A stretch of DNA of 64,000 nucleotides from Clostridium sp. CAG:452 (GTDB lineage: Bacteria > Bacillota > Clostridia > TANB77 > CAG-508), in the NCBI GenBank assembly GCA_000434035.1, contig FR893523.1:72503-136502 (forward strand), read 5' to 3'. A program made the position numbers and the translations under genes. The notes beneath the pieces were generated by a model, which did not search any database, had not been told where the DNA came from, and worked only from the letters and a program-made list of their open reading frames with translations. Positions 9,231-19,288 of the stretch are shown one piece after another. The stretch's first letter is position 1. Every line of letters starts with the position of its first letter.

Positions 9231-12200
9231 ATGGAAAACAAAGAAGTAAAAGATGAATTAGAAATATTCAACAAATTAAAAGTTGGGCTAGCATCTGATG
9301 ACAAAATAAGAGAATGGTCAAAAGGTGAAGTAAAAAAACCAGAGACAATCAATTATAGAACATTAAAACCAGAAAAAGATGGATTGTTCTGCGAAAAAAT
9401 ATTTGGACCTACAAAAGACTGGGAATGTCATTGTGGGAAATATAAAAGAGTAAGATATAAAGGAATAATATGCGACAGATGTGGTGTTGAAGTAACAAAA
9501 TCAAAAGTAAGACGTGAAAGAATGGGACATATAGAACTTGCTGCACCAGTTGCACACATTTGGTATTTTAAAGGAATTCCAAGTAGAATAGCTTTAGTAT
9601 TAGATATTTCACCAAGAAGCCTAGAAAAAGTTATATACTTTGCATCTTACATAGTAATAGATAAAGGAACATCAGACTTAACAAAATGCCAGATCTTAAC
9701 AGAAAAAGAATACAGAGAAGCAGAAGAAAAATTTGGTAAAGGTTCATTTGTTGCTAAAATGGGAGCAGAAGCAATAAGAACATTATTGCAAGAAGTTGAT
9801 ATAGAAAAATTATCAGCAAAACTTAAAAAAGAAATAGAAAAAGCAAGTGAACAAAAAAGAGCAAAACTTATAAAAAGATTAGATACAGTAGAAAGTTTTA
9901 GACTATCTGGTAACAAACCAGAATGGATGATAATGAGTGTTATTCCAGTAATACCACCAGAGTTAAGACCAATGGTTCAATTAGATGGTGGAAGATTTGC
10001 TACATCAGATTTAAATGATTTATATAGAAGAGTTATAAACAGAAACAATAGATTAAAAAGATTATTAGAATTAGGTGCACCAGAAATAATTGTAAGAAAC
10101 GAAAAAAGAATGTTACAAGAATCTGTAGATGCATTAATAGATAATGGAAGACGTGGAAGACCAGTAACAGGTGCCGGAAACAGAGCATTAAAATCTTTAT
10201 CAGATATGCTAAAAGGAAAACAAGGACGTTTCCGTCAAAACTTATTAGGAAAACGTGTTGACTACTCAGGACGTTCAGTTATTGTTGTAGGACCAGAACT
10301 AAAAATTTATCAATGTGGACTTCCAAAAGAAATGGCAATAGAGCTATTTAAACCTTTTGTAATGAAAGAATTAGTTGGAAGAGGATTAGCACACAACATA
10401 AAAAATGCAAAAAGAATGGTAGAAAAATTAAGACCAGAAGTATGGGATATATTAGAAGAAGTAATTACTGATCATCCAGTAATGCTAAACCGTGCTCCTA
10501 CACTACATAGACTAGGTATTCAAGCATTTGAGCCAGTATTAGTAGAAGGAAGAGCAATAAAACTTCATCCATTAGTTTGTACAGCATTCAATGCTGACTT
10601 CGACGGTGACCAAATGGCAGTTCACGTTCCATTATCACCAGAAGCACAAGCAGAAGCAAGATACTTAATGTTATCTGTAAACAACCTTTTAAAACCACAA
10701 GATGGTAAACCAGTTACAGTACCAACACAAGATATGATACTTGGTAGTTACTATCTAACAATGCAAATAGATGGAGAAAAAGGTGAAGGTATGTACTTTA
10801 AAGACGTTGACGAAGCATTACTTGCTTACCAAAACGGAGACGTTGGATTACATGCAAAAATAAAAGTAAGAGTAACAAAGGAAATAGATGGAGAAAAGAA
10901 AACAAAAACAATAGTAGCAACAGTAGGAAGACTTATATACAATGAAGAAATTCCACAAGATTTAGGATTTGTAGATAGAACAGACCCAGAAAAAGAATTT
11001 GACCTAGAAATAGACTTTGCAGTTATGAAAAAGAATCTAGGAACAATTATTGCGAAATGTATAGATAAACATGGATTAAACAGATCAGCAGAATTACTAG
11101 ACTATATTAAAGCATTAGGATATAAATATGCTACAAAAGGTGCATTTACAGTGTCTGTACATGATGTTGCAGTACCAAAAGCTAAAAAGAAAATACTAGC
11201 AGATAGTGAAAAACAAGTAGAAGAAGTATGGAAACAATATAAACGTGGTTTAATAACAGAAGACGAAAGATATTCATCAATAATTAAAATATGGGAAAAA
11301 GCAACAAATGATGTTACAGATGCAATGAAAGACAACTTTGATGAATTAAACCCAATATACATGATGGCTCAATCAGGAGCAAGAGGTAACATGAACCAAT
11401 TACGTCAAATAGCAGGTATGCGTGGACTTATGGCTAATACATCTGGTAAAGCAGTTGAAATACCAATTAGATCTTGCTTTAGAGAGGGACTTGATGTTCT
11501 AGAATACTTCATTTCTTCACATGGTGCTAGAAAAGGTTTAGCAGATACAGCTTTAAGAACAGCCGATTCTGGATACTTAACAAGAAGATTAGTTGATGTT
11601 GCTCAAGACATAATCGTAAGAGAACATGACTGTGGAACAACAGAAGGAATAGAAATAGAAGATATTAAAGATGGAAATCAAATAATAGAAAAATTACATG
11701 AAAGACTAATAGGAAGATATGCACTTCATGATATAGTAAATCCAACAACAGGTGAATTAATTGTTGATAATGATACACTAATTACACCAGACATAGCAGA
11801 TAAAATTATAAATGCTGGAATAAACAAAGTAGAAGTTCGTTCAGTATTAGAATGTAAAACAAAACACGGTGTATGTGCTAAATGTTATGGTATGGGACTT
11901 GCAACAAGAAAAGAAGTAAACATAGGAGAAGCAGTTGGTATTATAGCAGCACAATCAATTGGTGAACCAGGTACACAGCTTACAATGAGAACATTCCATA
12001 CAGGTGGTGTAGCTGGAGGAGATATTACACAAGGTTTACCTAGAGTTGAAGAGTTGTTTGAAGCTAGAAAACCAAAAGGATTAGCAGTAATTTCCGAAAT
12101 AGATGGAACAGTAAAAATAGAAGAAGTTAAAAAGAGAAAAGAAGTTACAGTTACAAGCAAAGACAACTCAAAAACATATGTTATTAGCTTTGGTTCAAAA

Positions 12201-12773
12201 CTAAAGGTAAAAGAAGGAGACCAAATAAAAGCTGGTGATCCAATTACAGAAGGTTCAATAAATCCAAATGAAATATTAGATATAAAAGGACCAGAAGGAG
12301 TATATAATTATTTAACATCAGAAGTACAAAAAGTTTATAGAAACCAAGGTGTTGATATCAATGATAAACATATAGAAGTTATAGGAAGACAAATGTTAAA
12401 AAGAATTAGAGTTGATGATAATGGTGATACTTCAATGTTTGCAGGTTCATTAGTAGATATACATGAATTTAATGAAGAAAACGAAAAAATAAAAGAAGAA
12501 GGACTAAGACCAGCAACAGGAACAAGAGCATTACTAGGTATAACAAAAGCATCATTAGCAACAGAAAGTTTCTTATCAGCAGCATCATTCCAAGAGACAA
12601 CAAGAGTATTAACAGAAGCTGCAATAAAAGGAAAAGTAGATTCATTAATAGGTCTAAAAGAAAATGTAATCATAGGAAAATTAATTCCAGCAGGAACAGG
12701 AATGCCAGGTTACAGAAACATAAAGATAAATACAGAAGAACAAGAAGAACAAACAGGCGAATCAGTAGAATAA
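9231..12773 (+). CDS. rpoC: DNA-directed RNA polymerase beta' subunit
   Basis: The beta' subunit, 1180 residues. The N-terminal zinc-binding site reads CHCGKYKR, then ICDRCGVEV. The catalytic Mg-binding loop is NADFDGDQMAVHVPLS. The trigger-loop region reads AAQSIGEPGTQLTMRTFHTG. A second zinc site lies in CKTKHGVCAKCYG. It ends in a short acidic tail, as in other Firmicutes. A GAAGGGGGAAG ribosome site precedes the ATG. It is followed by a strong terminator, so rpoB-rpoC form the end of their operon. Confidence 0.98.
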   Translation: MENKEVKDELEIFNKLKVGLASDDKIREWSKGEVKKPETINYRTLKPEKDGLFCEKIFGPTKDWECHCGKYKRVRYKGIICDRCGVEVTKSKVRRERMGHIELAAPVAHIWYFKGIPSRIALVLDISPRSLEKVIYFASYIVIDKGTSDLTKCQILTEKEYREAEEKFGKGSFVAKMGAEAIRTLLQEVDIEKLSAKLKKEIEKASEQKRAKLIKRLDTVESFRLSGNKPEWMIMSVIPVIPPELRPMVQLDGGRFATSDLNDLYRRVINRNNRLKRLLELGAPEIIVRNEKRMLQESVDALIDNGRRGRPVTGAGNRALKSLSDMLKGKQGRFRQNLLGKRVDYSGRSVIVVGPELKIYQCGLPKEMAIELFKPFVMKELVGRGLAHNIKNAKRMVEKLRPEVWDILEEVITDHPVMLNRAPTLHRLGIQAFEPVLVEGRAIKLHPLVCTAFNADFDGDQMAVHVPLSPEAQAEARYLMLSVNNLLKPQDGKPVTVPTQDMILGSYYLTMQIDGEKGEGMYFKDVDEALLAYQNGDVGLHAKIKVRVTKEIDGEKKTKTIVATVGRLIYNEEIPQDLGFVDRTDPEKEFDLEIDFAVMKKNLGTIIAKCIDKHGLNRSAELLDYIKALGYKYATKGAFTVSVHDVAVPKAKKKILADSEKQVEEVWKQYKRGLITEDERYSSIIKIWEKATNDVTDAMKDNFDELNPIYMMAQSGARGNMNQLRQIAGMRGLMANTSGKAVEIPIRSCFREGLDVLEYFISSHGARKGLADTALRTADSGYLTRRLVDVAQDIIVREHDCGTTEGIEIEDIKDGNQIIEKLHERLIGRYALHDIVNPTTGELIVDNDTLITPDIADKIINAGINKVEVRSVLECKTKHGVCAKCYGMGLATRKEVNIGEAVGIIAAQSIGEPGTQLTMRTFHTGGVAGGDITQGLPRVEELFEARKPKGLAVISEIDGTVKIEEVKKRKEVTVTSKDNSKTYVISFGSKLKVKEGDQIKAGDPITEGSINPNEILDIKGPEGVYNYLTSEVQKVYRNQGVDINDKHIEVIGRQMLKRIRVDDNGDTSMFAGSLVDIHEFNEENEKIKEEGLRPATGTRALLGITKASLATESFLSAASFQETTRVLTEAAIKGKVDSLIGLKENVIIGKLIPAGTGMPGYRNIKINTEEQEEQTGESVE

Positions 12774-12778
12774 ACAAA

Positions 12779-12816
12779 AACCTCAATAGATATTTAAAAT
12801 CTATTGAGGTTTTTTG
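12779..12816 (+). terminator. Intrinsic terminator after rpoC
   Basis: AACCTCAATAGAT pairs with ATCTATTGAGGTT, followed by T6. Confidence 0.92.
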
Positions 12817-12921
12817 TTGGACAGAAAAATTGTAATGTTAAAATTTAAAATCTTTATTGCTTTATAATAATCTAAATGGTAGAATTAGACTAATAAATCA
12901 AAAGATTAGGAGGAGTTTTAT

Positions 12922-13488
12922 ATGAAAAAATCATCAATAGTAATTTTAGCAGTAATAGCAATTGTAATTATTATAATTGCAATGTTTGTATCAAGTTATA
13001 ATAACATTGTTGCAAAAGCAGAAGAAGTAGATAATAAATTTGCTGCAGTTGATACACAATTACAAAGGAGAGCAGATTTAATACCGAATTTAGTTAATAC
13101 AGTAAAGGGGTATGCGAAACAAGAACAAGACGTTATAAACTCAGTAACAGAAGCAAGAGCAAAATTGGCTGGGGCTACAACAGTTTCGGACAAAGCAAAA
13201 GCAGATGAAGAATTAACAAGTGCATTAAACAGATTAATGGTAGTAGTTGAAAATTATCCAGATTTAAAATCTTCACAAAACTTTATTCAACTTTCAGACG
13301 AGTTATCAGGAACAGAAAATCGTATTGCAACAGCAAGAAGAGACTATAACGAAGCTGTAAAAGAATATAATTTAAAAATTAAAAGATTTCCTACAAATTT
13401 AATGGCAGGAATGTTTGGATATAGTCAAAGAGATTATTTTGAAGCTTCAGAACAAAGTAAGGAGGTTCCAAATGTTAACTTTGACTAA
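12922..13488 (+). CDS. lemA: LemA family membrane protein
   Basis: 188 residues with one N-terminal membrane segment (about 5-25) followed by the long helical LemA domain. The conserved start of the domain reads YNNIVAKAEEVDNKFAAVD, then QRRADLIPNLVNTVKGYA. It ends with a typical YFEASEQSKEVPNVNFD tail. The function is not well defined. The family usually sits beside TPM-domain proteins, as here, where the two genes overlap by 17 nt and are surely co-translated. GGAGG precedes the ATG. TATAAT at 12863-12868 may be its -10 box, with a poor -35. Confidence 0.9.
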   Translation: MKKSSIVILAVIAIVIIIIAMFVSSYNNIVAKAEEVDNKFAAVDTQLQRRADLIPNLVNTVKGYAKQEQDVINSVTEARAKLAGATTVSDKAKADEELTSALNRLMVVVENYPDLKSSQNFIQLSDELSGTENRIATARRDYNEAVKEYNLKIKRFPTNLMAGMFGYSQRDYFEASEQSKEVPNVNFD

Positions 13489-14314
13489 AAATAAAAAGCT
13501 CTTTGGACTAATAATGCTAATATTTACAATATTAGCATTTTATTATACAACATACGCGGTAGTAAGTCCTAAAACTAATTTTTATGTGAATGACTATGCA
13601 GATGTATTATCAGAAGAAACAGAAAACTATATATTAAATTCAAATATTGATTTGCAGAGTAAAACAAAAGCACAAATTGTAGTTGTAACTGTCAAAACTT
13701 TAGATGGAAAAACAATAGAAGAATATGCAACAGAGTTATTTAGAGAATTTGGAATAGGGGATAAGGAAAAAAATAATGGAGTACTTTTATTATGTTCTAC
13801 AGGGGATAGAATGTTTAGAATAGAAGTAGGTTATGGGCTAGAAGGAGCATTACCAGATGGAAAAACAGGAAGAATACAAGATCAATATATAATTCCATAT
13901 TTGAAAAACGATAACTATGATGAAGGAATAAAAAATGGATTTAGTGCAATATTAGAAGAAGTCTGCAAAGAGTATAATATAGAAATTTCAGGAGCACAAA
14001 AATCAAAGTTAGTACAAGATAGCTCTGATGAAGTTCTTATGGTTTTAATAATGATTTCTTTAATAATATCAACAATTATGAAATTTATTTCTAAAAATAT
14101 AGTTAAATTGATTTATTTAGGTATTATATTTATTGTTTCTTGGATAGTTATAAAGTCTTTTAGTATTGCAATAATAATTTTGCTAATTAATATGGCAATA
14201 GTTTTTGTTAAAGATCTTGGTGGAGATTATTCTGGAGGAGGAAGTTCTTCAGGAGGAGGATTTTCTGGTGGCGGAGGGTCTTCCGGTGGCGGAGGAAGTT
14301 CGAGAAGTTTTTAA
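13472..14314 (+). CDS. TPM-domain (YgcG-like) membrane protein
   Basis: I start it at the ATG at 13472, which has AAGGAGG just upstream inside the end of lemA. A signal anchor (about 10-30) is followed by a TPM domain with typical features: NDYADVLSEETENYI, then AQIVVVTVKTLDGKTIEEYA, then GVLLLCSTGDRMFRIEVGYG. Two or three membrane segments lie at about 195-255, and the C-terminus is a low-complexity Gly/Ser tail ending RSF. The family partners LemA at the envelope; its biochemical role is unclear. About 280 residues. Confidence 0.85.
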   Translation: MLTLTKNKKLFGLIMLIFTILAFYYTTYAVVSPKTNFYVNDYADVLSEETENYILNSNIDLQSKTKAQIVVVTVKTLDGKTIEEYATELFREFGIGDKEKNNGVLLLCSTGDRMFRIEVGYGLEGALPDGKTGRIQDQYIIPYLKNDNYDEGIKNGFSAILEEVCKEYNIEISGAQKSKLVQDSSDEVLMVLIMISLIISTIMKFISKNIVKLIYLGIIFIVSWIVIKSFSIAIIILLINMAIVFVKDLGGDYSGGGSSSGGGFSGGGGSSGGGGSSRSF

Positions 14315-14341
14315 CAAATAGAATGAGAAAAAAAGTTATGC

Positions 14342-14452
14342 AAATTGGAATTTGTGTGAGGGGGAATTCTAGGGACTGTCCCTTAAAATCACCAAACCTG
14401 GGGATTTTGGCGACTGTCCTGAATTCATCCGGAACTAAACAAATTCCAATTT
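14342..14452. mobile_element. 111-bp MITE-like element, copy A
   Basis: Perfect 14-bp terminal inverted repeats (AAATTGGAATTTGT) enclose a core with its own inverted GGACTGTCC-type segments and GAATTC near both ends. Near-identical copies of exactly the same length lie at 20068-20178 and 57682-57792, with a degenerate one at 17740-17946. It has no coding capacity, so it would have been moved by a transposase encoded elsewhere. Confidence 0.75.
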
Positions 14453-14487
14453 ATTTAATAAAAAAATAAAATAATTTATAATTTTGG

Positions 14488-14516
14488 TTGAAATGAGGCA
14501 AATGTAATGTTACAAT
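14488..14516 (+). promoter_or_regulatory. Promoter for prs
   Basis: TTGAAA at 14488-14493, 17-bp spacer, TACAAT at 14511-14516. Confidence 0.65.
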
Positions 14517-14601
14517 AAAAATGTTGTAAAATATGACAAAAAAAGTGGAAAAATGAAGAGAATTGTATAAAACTCTTCAAAAATCGAATAGGGGGACTAG
14601 C

Positions 14602-15549
14602 ATGAACGATATTAAAGTTTTTGCCTGCAATTCAGCAGAAGAATTTACAAAAGAAATATGTGATAATTTAGGAATTGAAATGGGACAAAAAGATTCCTTT
14701 AAATTTGCAAATGATAACAATTTTGTACAACTAAAAGAAACAGTTAGAGAAAAAGACGTATACATTGTACAAACAACACAGCCACCAGTTAATGAAAGAA
14801 TAATGGAGTTACTAATAACTGTAGAAGCAGCTAAAAGAGCAGGAGCAAGAAGAGTAACAGCAGTTTTACCATACTTCATGTATTCAAGATCAGATAAAAA
14901 AGATCAATCAAGAGTGCCAGTAACAGCAAAATTAATGGCAACATTGTTAGAAGCAGCAGGAGTAGATCATGTTCTTACATGTGACCTACATAATCCAGCA
15001 ATCCAAGCATATTTTAATATAATATGTGATAGAGTAACAGCAAAACACTTATTGGAGAAATATTTCCAAGAAAAACAAATAAAAGATATGGTAGTTGTAG
15101 CAACAGATGCAGGAAGTTCAAAAAAAGCATATAAATATTCTAAATTCTTTGAGTGCCCACTAGCGTTAATAGATAAAAGAAGAGAATCAAACAATGACAA
15201 TGCAGTAGCAACAAACATAATAGGAGATATAGAAGGTAAAACAGCAGTAATATTTGATGATGAAGTTAGCACAGCAGGAACTTTAGTAGAAGCAGCACAT
15301 ATATTAAAAGAACATGGAGCAAAGGAAATTTATGCAGGAGCAACACATGGAGTACTAGTAGGACCAGCAATAGAAAGAATAGAAAAATCACCAATAAAAG
15401 AATTAGTAGTAACAAATACAATTCCAATTGAGCCAGAAAAAAGAATAGACAAAATAAAAGTAGTTTCAATAGCACCTCTATTTGCGGAAGCAATAAAAAG
15501 ATTAAATGAAGCAAAACCATTAGGAGATTTATTCGAATACGACAAATAA
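14602..15549 (+). CDS. prs: Ribose-phosphate pyrophosphokinase
   Basis: Makes PRPP from ribose 5-phosphate and ATP for purine, pyrimidine, histidine and NAD synthesis. The ATG at 14602 follows AGGGGG; the upstream in-frame TTG at 14563 adds unrelated residues. The 315-residue length is standard. Visible motifs are YFMYSRSDKKDQSRVPVTAK (ATP/regulatory loop), the metal-binding VLTCDLHNPAIQAYF, and the PRPP loop VIFDDEVSTAGTLVEAA. The GAST-like catalytic segments diverge somewhat from the Bacillus enzyme (for example DAGSSKKAYKY), as in the alternative clostridial branch. It stands alone with its own promoter. Confidence 0.92.
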   Translation: MNDIKVFACNSAEEFTKEICDNLGIEMGQKDSFKFANDNNFVQLKETVREKDVYIVQTTQPPVNERIMELLITVEAAKRAGARRVTAVLPYFMYSRSDKKDQSRVPVTAKLMATLLEAAGVDHVLTCDLHNPAIQAYFNIICDRVTAKHLLEKYFQEKQIKDMVVVATDAGSSKKAYKYSKFFECPLALIDKRRESNNDNAVATNIIGDIEGKTAVIFDDEVSTAGTLVEAAHILKEHGAKEIYAGATHGVLVGPAIERIEKSPIKELVVTNTIPIEPEKRIDKIKVVSIAPLFAEAIKRLNEAKPLGDLFEYDK

Positions 15550-15580
15550 GATGGTACTCTAAAATGTAGAGAAAATGTAG

Positions 15581-15602
15581 GGGTCGCACTCCTGAGCGAC
15601 CC
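15581..15602. repeat. Short intergenic palindrome
   Basis: GGGTCGC and GCGACCC arms, with TGTAG in front, after prs. The same arms recur at 17793-17815. Confidence 0.6.
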
Positions 15603-15657
15603 ATTCTTCGAAGGCATTTCTTAAATAATATTTTTCCCAAAAACCAAATCTAAATTA

Positions 15658-15686
15658 TTGACAATTATTAACTTTTAATATATAAT
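15658..15686 (+). promoter_or_regulatory. Promoter for rpsU-yqeY
   Basis: Perfect TTGACA at 15658-15663, 17-bp spacer, perfect TATAAT at 15681-15686. Confidence 0.85.
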
Positions 15687-15753
15687 AGTAAAAGTTAAAA
15701 AATCCCACAAGACGAGGCAGATAGCAGTAGTGATAGTGAGGGGAGGGAAATAA

Positions 15754-15924
15754 ATGTCAGAAGTTAAAGTTAATAATGGTAATATAGAAGACGCATTAAA
15801 AAGATTTAAAAGACAATGCGTAAGAAATGGTGTTCTACAAGAGGTTAGAAAAAGAGAACATTACGAAAAACCAAGTGTAAAAAGAAAGAAAAAATCAGAA
15901 GCAGCAAGAAAAAGAAAATTTTAA
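15754..15924 (+). CDS. rpsU: 30S ribosomal protein S21
   Basis: A 56-residue basic protein starting MSEVKVNNGNIEDALKRFKR and ending in a Lys/Arg-rich tail (KSEAARKRKF); both are typical of S21. A GGGAGGG ribosome site precedes the ATG. It sits immediately before yqeY, the usual Firmicute pairing. It binds the 30S platform and helps mRNA selection. Confidence 0.95.
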   Translation: MSEVKVNNGNIEDALKRFKRQCVRNGVLQEVRKREHYEKPSVKRKKKSEAARKRKF

Positions 15925-15988
15925 AAGTATTAAAGGTGGAAGTTAGGAGGAATAGCTTTCATCTTTTTTGTTTAAAGGAGGAAAAAAT

Positions 15989-16429
15989 ATGTTAAAAGAA
16001 AAATTAATGGAAGACTTAAAAGAAGCAATGAAGGAAAAAGAAGTATTAAAGAAGAATGTTGTTCAAATGATAAGAGCAGCAATTTTGCAAGTAGAAAAAG
16101 ACAAACAAATAGAACTAAATGATGATCAAATATTAGAAATAATAGCAAAAGAAGCTAAAAAAAGAAAAGAATCATTGGCAGATTACGAGAAAAGCGGAAG
16201 AGAAGACTTGATAAATCAAGTTAAAGAAGAAATAGAAATAATAAATAAATATCTTCCAGAACAAATGGAAAAAGAAGAAATAGAAAAAATAGTAAAAGAA
16301 ATAGTAGAAGAAACAGGAGCAACAACAATAAAAGACATGGGAAAAGTAATGAAAATTGCAAAAGAAAGAATAGGAACAAGAGCAGATGGAAAAGATATAA
16401 GTGATGCAGTTAAGAAAATATTGGCATAA
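15989..16429 (+). CDS. yqeY: GatB/YqeY domain protein
   Basis: A 146-residue protein matching the tRNA-binding tail domain of GatB. It has LKEKLMEDLKEAMKEKE at the N-terminus, then QVEKDKQIELNDDQILEIIA, and the family tail GKVMKIAKERIGTRADGKDI. AAAGGAGG sits before the ATG at 15989; the in-frame TTG at 15968 lacks support. It follows rpsU and precedes the M16 pair. Its precise role is not established. Confidence 0.92.
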   Translation: MLKEKLMEDLKEAMKEKEVLKKNVVQMIRAAILQVEKDKQIELNDDQILEIIAKEAKKRKESLADYEKSGREDLINQVKEEIEIINKYLPEQMEKEEIEKIVKEIVEETGATTIKDMGKVMKIAKERIGTRADGKDISDAVKKILA

Positions 16430-16453
16430 ATAAAATAAAAAGGAGAATCTATA

Positions 16454-17728
16454 ATGGCATATATAACAAAAGAAATAAAAAAAGGTATAAAATTACATTG
16501 CATAGAAACAGAAAAATTTAAAACAAATTTGTTAGCAATGTTTATAACACTACCATTAACAAGAGAAAACGTTACATTTGATAGTGTTATACCAGCTGTT
16601 CTTAAAAGAGGAACAGAAAAATTAAAAACACAAGAAGAAATTTCAAAGAAATTAGAAAACATGTATGGTGCAGCTTTTGATTGCGGTATAGAAAAAATAG
16701 GAGATAACCATGTAATTAAATTTTATTTAGAAGCACTAAACGATAATTTTATACCAAAAGAAGCAAATCAAGATTTGTTAAGAGAAAGCGTAGAGCTTTT
16801 ACTAGATATAATATTAAACCCATTAGTAGAAAACAATGCATTTAAATCAGACTATGTTAGCTCAGAAAAAGAGAACATAAAAGTTTTAATAGAATCAAAA
16901 ATAGATAATAAAGATGCATATGCATTTAACAGATGTGTTGAAGAAATGTATAAAGACAAACCTTATGGGTTATACAAATATGGATATATAGAAGATTTAG
17001 ATAAAATAAATGAAAAAAATCTCTACAACTATTACAAAGAATTAATTGCAAATAGTAAAATAGACATATTTATTTCTGGTGCTTTAAACGCAGAAAAAAC
17101 AGCAAAAGTAGTAGAAGAAAATGAGAACATTAAAAAACTTTCAGAAAGAGATGGCAAACGTATACTAGGTGGAGAAAAATCTATAGAGAGCAAAGAAATC
17201 CACACAATAGAGGAAAAGATGGATATAACACAAGGAAAACTAGTAATGGGATTAGATGTAGAAAACATAAATGAAGAAGATAAATTTAAAGTAGCAATAT
17301 ATAATGTAATACTAGGAGAAAGTGCTACATCAAAATTATTTCAGAATGTAAGAGAAAAAGCAAGCTTGGCATATACAGCACGTTCAAACTATGTAAGACA
17401 AAAGTCTAATATATATATTAGATGTGGAATAGAAATAGGAAATTATGAAAAAGCAGTAAAAATAATAAAAGAACAATTAGAAGATATGAAAAACGGTAAA
17501 TTTACCGAAGAAGATATAAAAAATGCAAAAAAATATATGACATCAGGAATAGAATCAATACAAGATGAACAAGATTCAGAAATAACATATTATTTAGGAC
17601 AAGAACTATCACAAAAATTAACAACATTTAAAGAATATGCACAAAAAATAGAAGAAGTTACAGCAGAAGATGTAAAAGAAGTAGCAAATAAAATAAAAAT
17701 AAATACAATATATTTTTTGAGAAATTAG
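16454..17728 (+). CDS. M16-family peptidase homologue, YmfF/YfmF type
   Basis: 424 residues with the two-lobed M16 fold: the N-terminal lobe begins KLHCIETEKFKTNLLAMFITL, and a central FQNVREKASLAYTARS segment matches the conserved R/Y region of the second lobe. The HxxEH zinc motif is absent, so this is the non-catalytic half of a pair. The next gene carries the zinc site. In Bacillus this pair (YmfF/YmfH) is associated with modification of elongation factor P. It sits downstream of yqeY with AAGGAG at its start. Confidence 0.8.
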   Translation: MAYITKEIKKGIKLHCIETEKFKTNLLAMFITLPLTRENVTFDSVIPAVLKRGTEKLKTQEEISKKLENMYGAAFDCGIEKIGDNHVIKFYLEALNDNFIPKEANQDLLRESVELLLDIILNPLVENNAFKSDYVSSEKENIKVLIESKIDNKDAYAFNRCVEEMYKDKPYGLYKYGYIEDLDKINEKNLYNYYKELIANSKIDIFISGALNAEKTAKVVEENENIKKLSERDGKRILGGEKSIESKEIHTIEEKMDITQGKLVMGLDVENINEEDKFKVAIYNVILGESATSKLFQNVREKASLAYTARSNYVRQKSNIYIRCGIEIGNYEKAVKIIKEQLEDMKNGKFTEEDIKNAKKYMTSGIESIQDEQDSEITYYLGQELSQKLTTFKEYAQKIEEVTAEDVKEVANKIKINTIYFLRN

Positions 17729-17739
17729 AGATACAAAGG

Positions 17740-17946
17740 GAATTTCTAAGGACTGTCCTGAATTGTAAATGTAATATATTGCAAACGTTGTAGGGGTCGC
17801 ACTCCTGGGCGACCCAAAGACATCGAAGGCTTTGCAATAGCTGTAGGGGGAGGACCCTGTGTTCGCAAAAAAAGGGTGAATTCAGGACAGTCCCCAAAAT
17901 CCCCAGGTTTGGTGATTTTGAGGGACAGTCCCTAGAATTCCCCTCA
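17740..17946. mobile_element. Degenerate MITE copy with embedded palindromic repeats
   Basis: The right part (17878-17946) matches the core of the 111-bp element in inverted orientation (GAATTCAGGACAGTCC, CCCCAGGTTTGGTGATTTT). The left part (17740-17764) carries a small complementary piece (GGACTGTCCTGAATT). Between them are a GGGTCGC/GCGACCC palindrome (17793-17815) and a degenerate GTAGGGGG copy. It looks like a repeat inserted into a MITE. It fills the gap between the two M16 genes. Confidence 0.6.
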
Positions 17947-17977
17947 ACCTCGAATATACAGAAAAAGGAGAGAAACT

Positions 17978-19267
17978 ATGCAAATTATAGAAAACTTACA
18001 AGTCAAAGAAAAATTATATACCGAAAAATTAGAAAATGGCTTAAATATAATGATTATACCTAAAAAGGGTATAAAGAAAAAATATGTAATGTGGGCAACA
18101 CATTATGGTTCAATGGACAATAAATTTGTTGTGCCAGGAGAAGATAAAGAAACAGAGGTTCCAGACGGCGTTGCACACTTTTTAGAGCATAAAATGTTCG
18201 AACAACCAAATGGGACAAATAGTTTAGATACATTAACAGCACTAGGAGTAAATGCGAATGCATATACAACAACAAATCACACAGCATATTTATTTGAATC
18301 AACAGATAACTTCTATGAAGCATTAGATGAACTTATGGATTATGTACAACATCCATACTTTACAGACCAAAATGTGGAAAAAGAAAAAGGCATTATAGGT
18401 CAAGAAATAATGATGTATGACGACTATCCAGATTGGGCTGTATACATGAATGCTTTAAAATGCATGTATAAAAATAATGCAATAACAATAGATATAGCAG
18501 GTTCAATAGATTCAATAGCAAAAATAGACAAAGATGTATTATATAAATGCTACAATACATTTTATAATCCTTCAAATATGGTAATGGGATTTTGCGGAGA
18601 TTTTGAACCAGAAGAATTAATAAAAGAAATAAAGAAAAGATTAATAGAAAAACCAAATCAAGGAGAAATAAAAAGAATTTACGATCCAAAAGAAGAGGGA
18701 ATTGTTAGCAAAAGCAAAAAAACTCAAATGGAAGTAAGCATGCCAATTTTTGTAATAGGAATAAAAGATGATACTTCAAATGCAAAAGAAGAAATAGTAA
18801 AAAAACATTTAGCAATAGAAATATTATTAAACATGATTATAGGAAAAAGCTCTAGAACATACAAAAAATTATATGAAGAGCAACTATTAATATCAGAACC
18901 ATTTGTAGAATATGAATTTGGAGATAATTTTGCACATATAGCAATAACAGGACAATCAAAAAATCCAGAATTAGTATTAAAAGAAATACAAGAAGAAATA
19001 AATAATCTAAAACAAGACGGATTAGATGAAGAACACTTTAACAGAATAAAAAATATGCTTTATGGAACAGCTGTAAAAGAATTTAACAATGTTTCAGATA
19101 TAGTAAGAATGTTCGTTTCAGACTACTTTAAAGGAATAAACAGTTTTGACTATTTAGAAACATATAAACAAATTACAAAAGAATATGCAAAACAAATTTT
19201 AAATAATGTGTTTAAAGAAGAAAACACAATAATATCAGTAGTAGAGCCAAAAGATAAAACAAATTAA
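17978..19267 (+). CDS. M16-family zinc metallopeptidase, YmfH/YfmH type
   Basis: 429 residues. The inverted zinc motif HFLEH lies in DGVAHFLEHKMFEQ (about residue 67), with a downstream glutamate in EKEKGIIGQEI, so this is the catalytic partner of the preceding gene. AAAGGAG precedes the ATG. Substrate unknown; probably cytoplasmic, since no signal peptide is visible. lgt follows 21 nt downstream. Confidence 0.83.
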   Translation: MQIIENLQVKEKLYTEKLENGLNIMIIPKKGIKKKYVMWATHYGSMDNKFVVPGEDKETEVPDGVAHFLEHKMFEQPNGTNSLDTLTALGVNANAYTTTNHTAYLFESTDNFYEALDELMDYVQHPYFTDQNVEKEKGIIGQEIMMYDDYPDWAVYMNALKCMYKNNAITIDIAGSIDSIAKIDKDVLYKCYNTFYNPSNMVMGFCGDFEPEELIKEIKKRLIEKPNQGEIKRIYDPKEEGIVSKSKKTQMEVSMPIFVIGIKDDTSNAKEEIVKKHLAIEILLNMIIGKSSRTYKKLYEEQLLISEPFVEYEFGDNFAHIAITGQSKNPELVLKEIQEEINNLKQDGLDEEHFNRIKNMLYGTAVKEFNNVSDIVRMFVSDYFKGINSFDYLETYKQITKEYAKQILNNVFKEENTIISVVEPKDKTN

Positions 19268-19288
19268 CTTATAAAAATAGAGGTAAAA

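Noticed and set aside
14272..14292. CGG cluster in the Gly-rich tail of the TPM-domain gene as frameshift sites
   Set aside because: All of these CGG lie across GGC-GGA or TCC-GGT codon borders and the frame continues normally to a typical end.
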